From NCBI GenBank assembly GCA_964459445.1, contig CAYWMP010000191.1, forward strand, positions 1 through 11,094: 11,094 bases of DNA, in the 5' to 3' direction. The DNA comes from CAYWMP01 sp964459445 (lineage in GTDB: Bacteria > Desulfobacterota > DSM-4660 > Desulfatiglandales > HGW-15). Below are positions 9,037-11,094 of this stretch, in pieces (position 1 is the first letter of the stretch; each line of letters opens with the position of its first letter). The position numbers and the translations under genes are program-made. Below the pieces are notes generated by a model. The model saw nothing but the letters and a program-made list of their open reading frames with translations, was not told where the DNA came from and ran no database searches.

Positions 9037-9462
9037 ATGAACACCAAAAAAAGAATAATTGTTTTGGCAATTAGCTTCGCCATATTGGCCTTCGGTGCTG
9101 TTTCCTTGGCAGTAGCTGCGGAAACGGAGATCTCCTTGATGGCTACCAAAAAGCATCCAGGAGCAAGCGGAACAGCCGTCATTAGCGATCAAAGTATAAG
9201 CATCCGGTCCAAGGGACTCCGCCCAAATGAGGTCTATACGGCTTGGTTTGTAAACATGAAACCCAAGAAACACGAGGCAGGTGCAGGGAAGCCTCCCTAC
9301 ATGTTCAAGACAGATTCCAATGGAGGCGGCATATATTCGGCTCCGCTGAACGAGGCACCCTTTGGGAAATGGGAGATGCTAATGATTGTGCTTCATCCCA
9401 CCGGGGATCCTGCGGATATGAAGAACATGATAGGAGCCCTTTCAGCAAAAATCCAAAAATGA
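9037..9462 (+). CDS. Small exported protein of unknown function
   Basis: This 141-residue protein has a clear Sec signal peptide: basic MNTKKR, hydrophobic core to residue 26, and an A-x-A cleavage region near AVAA (25-28). The mature part is beta-rich with LRPNEVYTAWFVNMKPKK (around 62-79), PYMFKTDSNGGG and FGKWEMLMIVLHPTGDPADM. I think I have seen this pattern in exported proteins of anaerobic Proteobacteria but cannot name a family or function. The His and Met residues are not in a known metal motif. GAGGAGG at 9024-9030 lies 6 bases before the ATG. It sits between the copA and mer-like clusters on the opposite strand to both, so its link to metals is positional only. The stop is TGA. Confidence 0.85.
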   Translation: MNTKKRIIVLAISFAILAFGAVSLAVAAETEISLMATKKHPGASGTAVISDQSISIRSKGLRPNEVYTAWFVNMKPKKHEAGAGKPPYMFKTDSNGGGIYSAPLNEAPFGKWEMLMIVLHPTGDPADMKNMIGALSAKIQK

Positions 9463-9485
9463 ACCAGGAGATAGCTGCGCGAAGA

Positions 9486-9518
9486 GAGGAGGGGTTCATC
9501 TTCCTCTCCTCGTTCTTT
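9486..9518 (+). terminator. Intrinsic terminator after the exported-protein gene
   Basis: GAGGAGGGG (9486-9494) pairs with CCTCTCCTC (9503-9511), nine base pairs with one G-T, around an 8-base loop. It is followed by GTTCTTT. The position, 23 bases after the stop, is right for the plus-strand gene. Confidence 0.6.
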
Positions 9519-9538
9519 ACTCCATTTTGGATAACTCC

Positions 9539-9784
9539 TTAATATTGACGAATTGCTTCCAGATTGACCCTTTTGCCCAAGTTTCTTTTATTTGCCTCTT
9601 CCGCCACCCGGCGGACGTCAGGCAGACATCACTTGCCCTTAGGATTCTTGTCAGCGCAGTCGCAGCCCCCTGCCTTTTTTTCCGCCGTGATTCTCTCCAT
9701 GATGCTTGATCGGCCGTTTTGGAGAAAGTCCCGCTCAATATCTTGCCTTGTATATTCAAAGCAATAACAGATCAAATCATTCAT
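9539..9784 (-). CDS. Selenocysteine-containing BFD/CopZ-type [2Fe-2S] protein (UGA = Sec52)
   Basis: Read with UGA as selenocysteine, this gene gives 81 residues. It opens MNDLICYCFEYT (Cys 6, 8), continues NGRSSIMERITAEKK and GGCDCADKNPKGK (Cys 41, 43), then U52-C53-LPDVRRV and ends at TAA (9541-9539). The pattern is the (2Fe-2S)-binding domain of bacterioferritin-associated-ferredoxin/CopZ-type metallochaperones, whose usual sequence here is NPxGxCCLxDV, so the UGA (9631-9629) replaces the first Cys of the CC pair. Family sequence continues after the UGA. A hairpin fitting a bacterial SECIS follows. The ATG (9784) is 9 bases after the MerP-like stop and in the same frame, with GAGGA in the end of that gene. 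A degraded gene is the alternative but fits poorly. The protein probably carries metal or electrons in the cytoplasm (inference). Confidence 0.85.
9593..9624 (-). promoter_or_regulatory. SECIS-like hairpin for the [2Fe-2S] selenoprotein
   Basis: Immediately after the UGA (9631-9629), TGCCT (9624-9620) pairs with AGGCA (9597-9593). After an internal loop, CCGCC (9614-9610) pairs with GGCGG (9605-9601) around a GGGT loop. There are 19 bases between UGA and the apical loop, the loop begins with G, and the upper stem is five G-C pairs. These match the known rules for bacterial SECIS elements, which recruit SelB inside the coding region. Confidence 0.8.
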
Positions 9785-9793
9785 TCGTCGTCT

Positions 9794-10093
9794 CTATTCC
9801 TCAATCATTTTTGCCTTGAAACCAATCTGGTTTACCCTGTTTAAAATATCAGCAGGTGTTACCTTGTTCGGATTGAAAAGCACCTCTCCCATTTTTGTCT
9901 TATAGCTGATGCTTGTTTTTTCTACACCTTCAAGCCCTTCCAGGGCCCTTTTTATGATCAACGGTCATACTGCTCATGTCATACCCTCAATTTGGAGCGT
10001 GACTTTGTCCGTGGCGGCAAAGGCCGGTAAGGAAATGCCCAGTACTACAAGGAGGGTCACCAGTGAAAGCAAGAAAAGGGAAAATTTTCTCAT
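9794..10093 (-). CDS. merP: MerP-like periplasmic metal-binding selenoprotein with a UxxU motif (Sec40, Sec43)
   Basis: With UGA read as selenocysteine the gene encodes 99 residues. A signal peptide (MRKFSLFLLS..LPAFA-AT) leads to a heavy-metal domain: VTLQIEGMT, then U40-A-V-U43, PLIIKRALEGLEGVEKTSI, GEVLFNPNKVTPADIL and IGFKAKMIEE. In MerP and related domains the motif is GMTCxxC; here both cysteine codons are TGA (9976-9974 and 9967-9965). Everything before and after is in one frame and reads as a normal MerP to TAG (9796-9794). AAGGA lies about 9 bases before the ATG. It follows the MerT-like gene by 20 bases, the natural merT-merP order. MerP binds Hg(II) in the periplasm and passes it to MerT; with selenols the affinity for soft metals should be even higher (inference). 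Two random nonsense mutations at exactly these codons is a very poor alternative. Confidence 0.87.
9932..9948 (-). promoter_or_regulatory. SECIS-like hairpin for the MerP-like selenoprotein
   Basis: GGGCCC (9948-9943) pairs with GGGCTT (9937-9932), four G-C plus two G-T pairs, around a TGGAA loop (9942-9938) with G in second place. The loop begins 22 bases after the second UGA and 31 bases after the first, both within the range reported for bacterial SECIS elements, so one element could serve both codons. The stem is weaker than that of the next gene. Confidence 0.65.
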
Positions 10094-10113
10094 GACAATA
10101 ATCCTTACACTCA

Positions 10114-10464
10114 TTAACCTCCAGTCAACAAAGGGGCGATAGTCTCCGGGAGTAGGGTGAACATGATCGCTATGACGACCACAAACGTTGCCATTATCAG
10201 GACGGTAAGGTTAAACTTCCCGCCGACCATCCGGCATGCCAGGGCATTACACTTTTTCTTCTCACGGAAATAAAAAATATACCCGAGGCCTACCCCGACG
10301 ATTCCAATGGGAATGAAGATAACGCTGTACTTCATGGTATACATCATGAAGGCCCCACTCCCGATTCCAAGCAAGACGACAGCGAGAGGAAGAACGCAGC
10401 AAGATGCAGCAACAATCGCGGAGGGCAGGCTGACTAGGATTGGTTTTAAGTTGGAAATTTTCAT
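10114..10464 (-). CDS. merT: MerT-like mercuric/heavy-metal transport membrane protein
   Basis: This 116-residue inner-membrane protein has three hydrophobic segments. The first holds a vicinal Cys pair (SCCVLPL, Cys 22-23), and the loop after the second holds C72 and C77 (KKCNALACRMVGG). This is the MerT layout: MerP delivers the metal to the first Cys pair, which passes it to the cytoplasmic pair. The ATG at 10464 is preferred over an upstream TTG (10482) because GGGGAA lies 8 bases before it and the MKISNLK start is natural. No merA-type reductase or MerR regulator lies in the window, so the ion could be Hg, Cu or another soft metal. All four ligands are ordinary Cys codons, unlike the next gene. 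Confidence 0.82.
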   Translation of the reverse strand: MKISNLKPILVSLPSAIVAASCCVLPLAVVLLGIGSGAFMMYTMKYSVIFIPIGIVGVGLGYIFYFREKKKCNALACRMVGGKFNLTVLIMATFVVVIAIMFTLLPETIAPLLTGG

Positions 10465-10504
10465 TATGAAAGTTCCCCGCAAGCATCTTTCTTGACCCTA
10501 ACGC

Positions 10505-10612
10505 TGCAAAAGTCGAGGATGCCGTAGATCCGAGGCGTCAAGGGTGAAGCTGTAGTATGCTACTGCGAACCCTTGACAACGAAGGAGATGCGGTGTCCTC
10601 GGCTTTCCCGCA
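10505..10612. repeat. 108-bp imperfect palindrome, MITE- or REP-like
   Basis: Left arm TGCAAAAGTCGAGGATGCCG and onward (10505-10553) is the imperfect reverse complement of the right arm (10564-10612), which reads TGCGGGAAAGCCGAGGACAC on the other strand. The centre is GTAGTATGCTAC (10552-10563), itself nearly self-complementary. The arms share GTCAAGGGT as a perfect core. It would form one very long hairpin or cruciform in the leader of the merT-like operon. Such a structure, with near-matching ends and no ORF, suggests a small non-autonomous mobile repeat; I have an uncertain memory of similar intergenic repeats in deltaproteobacterial genomes. Confidence 0.7.
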
Positions 10613-10800
10613 GGGTAAAAAACATGGCAATTCTTGCTTAGCCGTCTGGATTTCACCATTTGTTGTTTCCAGAAAAAAATGTCTATGAAACTGAAAGCCT
10701 TGCTATTCTTGTCTTTGAAAATATCTTGCCATGATTTTTATGCAACGATAGGGTTGACTCACTCGCTGAAATCCCGGCGGCGCCTCATGTGCCCGATAGG
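10613..10800. other. Gap between the thioredoxin-like and merT-like genes
   Basis: AT-rich sequence with no supported gene. On the minus strand TTGCAT (10745-10740), a 16-base spacer and TATTTT (10723-10718) could be a promoter for the merT-like operon, giving a leader of about 250 bases that includes the palindrome. The match is moderate. Confidence 0.3.
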
Positions 10801-11070
10801 TTAAGAAAGCCTTTCACCTATCCCGGCGGCCTTCAAGGTTGCCTCATCCGGGCCTCGCCCGGCGCAGCAATCCGCCAGTTTGCCGTCAATCACAATTGCG
10901 GGCACCGATCGAATGCCGAGCTTCCTGGCACGTTCCGCCACCACTGAATCATTCATATCCATCACCTGGACATCGCAATCCTCGCAAGAAATGCCCTTTA
11001 TCATATCAAGGGCATCATTGCACACGGGGCAACCGGCGCTAAAGACTTCTACTTTACGTTTTGCGGTCAT
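10801..11070 (-). CDS. Thioredoxin-like small redox protein with CPVC motif
   Basis: An 89-residue protein with a thioredoxin/glutaredoxin fold: strand KVEVFSAG, active-site C14-PV-C17, a second pair C29-ED-C32, the cis-proline segment RSVPAIVIDG (P57), and a C68-C69 pair in ADCCAGRG. It has six cysteines in total, unusually many for this size, which suggests thiol relay or metal binding as well as disulfide exchange. AAGGAGGT ends 7 bases before the ATG at 11070; an in-frame TTG at 11091 is upstream of that ribosome site and is rejected. It precedes the merT-like operon on the same strand with a 330-base gap. A role in reducing the selenoproteins or metal-loaded partners is plausible but inferred. 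No signal peptide, so cytoplasmic. Confidence 0.85.
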   Translation of the reverse strand: MTAKRKVEVFSAGCPVCNDALDMIKGISCEDCDVQVMDMNDSVVAERARKLGIRSVPAIVIDGKLADCCAGRGPDEATLKAAGIGERLS

Positions 11071-11094
11071 AAAGTTCACCTCCTTTCCCAATCA

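Noticed and set aside
9517..9759. 80-codon minus-strand ORF overlapping the [2Fe-2S] selenoprotein gene
   Set aside because: It lies in another frame and shows no family features, whereas the UGA-containing frame reads as a known domain.
9794..10093. Genetic code 4/25 (UGA = Trp or Gly) as explanation for the UGA codons
   Set aside because: Several intact genes in the window stop at UGA at family-normal lengths, and the UGAs fall only at Cys positions.
10465..10482. TTG start giving a six-residue extension of the MerT-like protein
   Set aside because: GGGGAA is placed correctly for the ATG at 10464, and the extension would overlap that ribosome site.
11071..11091. TTG start giving a longer thioredoxin-like protein
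   Set aside because: The extension would encode the AAGGAGGT ribosome site itself; ATG 11070 is 7 bases downstream of it.

Overview
The window looks like a chromosomal accessory segment of a Gram-negative anaerobe, most plausibly of the deltaproteobacterial (Desulfobacterota) kind. This is inferred from gene content and style: a stand-alone pyruvate-kinase C-domain-like protein, an exported metal-context protein, CopA/CopZ, and above all genes that only make sense if UGA is read as selenocysteine, a trait common in that group. No rRNA, tRNA or housekeeping marker is present, so the taxonomy is tentative.

Layout. Positions 1-5907 (all + strand) are a defence and toxin-antitoxin patch with visible decay. 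In order: the catalytic end of an Mrr-type restriction enzyme; a DUF3800 gene broken by one extra base; a higBA pair whose antitoxin carries an ImmA/IrrE-type zinc peptidase domain; a non-coding stretch (about 3410-3590) folding into several helices and resembling HEARO/omega-RNA; an MntA-type nucleotidyltransferase antitoxin whose HepT partner survives only as a 14-codon stub; a pyruvate-kinase alpha/beta-like gene; an unknown gene; and a Phd/RelE pair. Several good sigma70-type promoters are visible (before higB, mntA and phd).

Positions 5954-11070 are a metal-handling region. copZ and copA (- strand) form a copper chaperone/P1B-ATPase operon with a cluster of short palindromes between them. 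A + strand gene for a small exported protein follows. Then comes a - strand cluster: thioredoxin-like protein (10801-11070), MerT-like membrane protein (10114-10464), MerP-like periplasmic metal-binding protein (9794-10093) and a BFD/CopZ-type [2Fe-2S] protein (9539-9784).

The main discovery is in that cluster. The MerP-like gene is open apart from two in-frame UGA codons, which fall exactly on the two cysteines of the GMTCxxC metal site, giving GMT-U-A-V-U-P. The next gene has one in-frame UGA at the first position of the family's CC pair (K-U-C-L). Each gene has a hairpin at the right distance after its UGA(s) to be a bacterial SECIS element. Ordinary genes here stop at UGA (higB, relE-like, the exported protein), so wholesale code reassignment is unlikely. 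I read this as a selenocysteine-based heavy-metal (Hg/Cu) uptake or trafficking operon that standard gene callers would miss.
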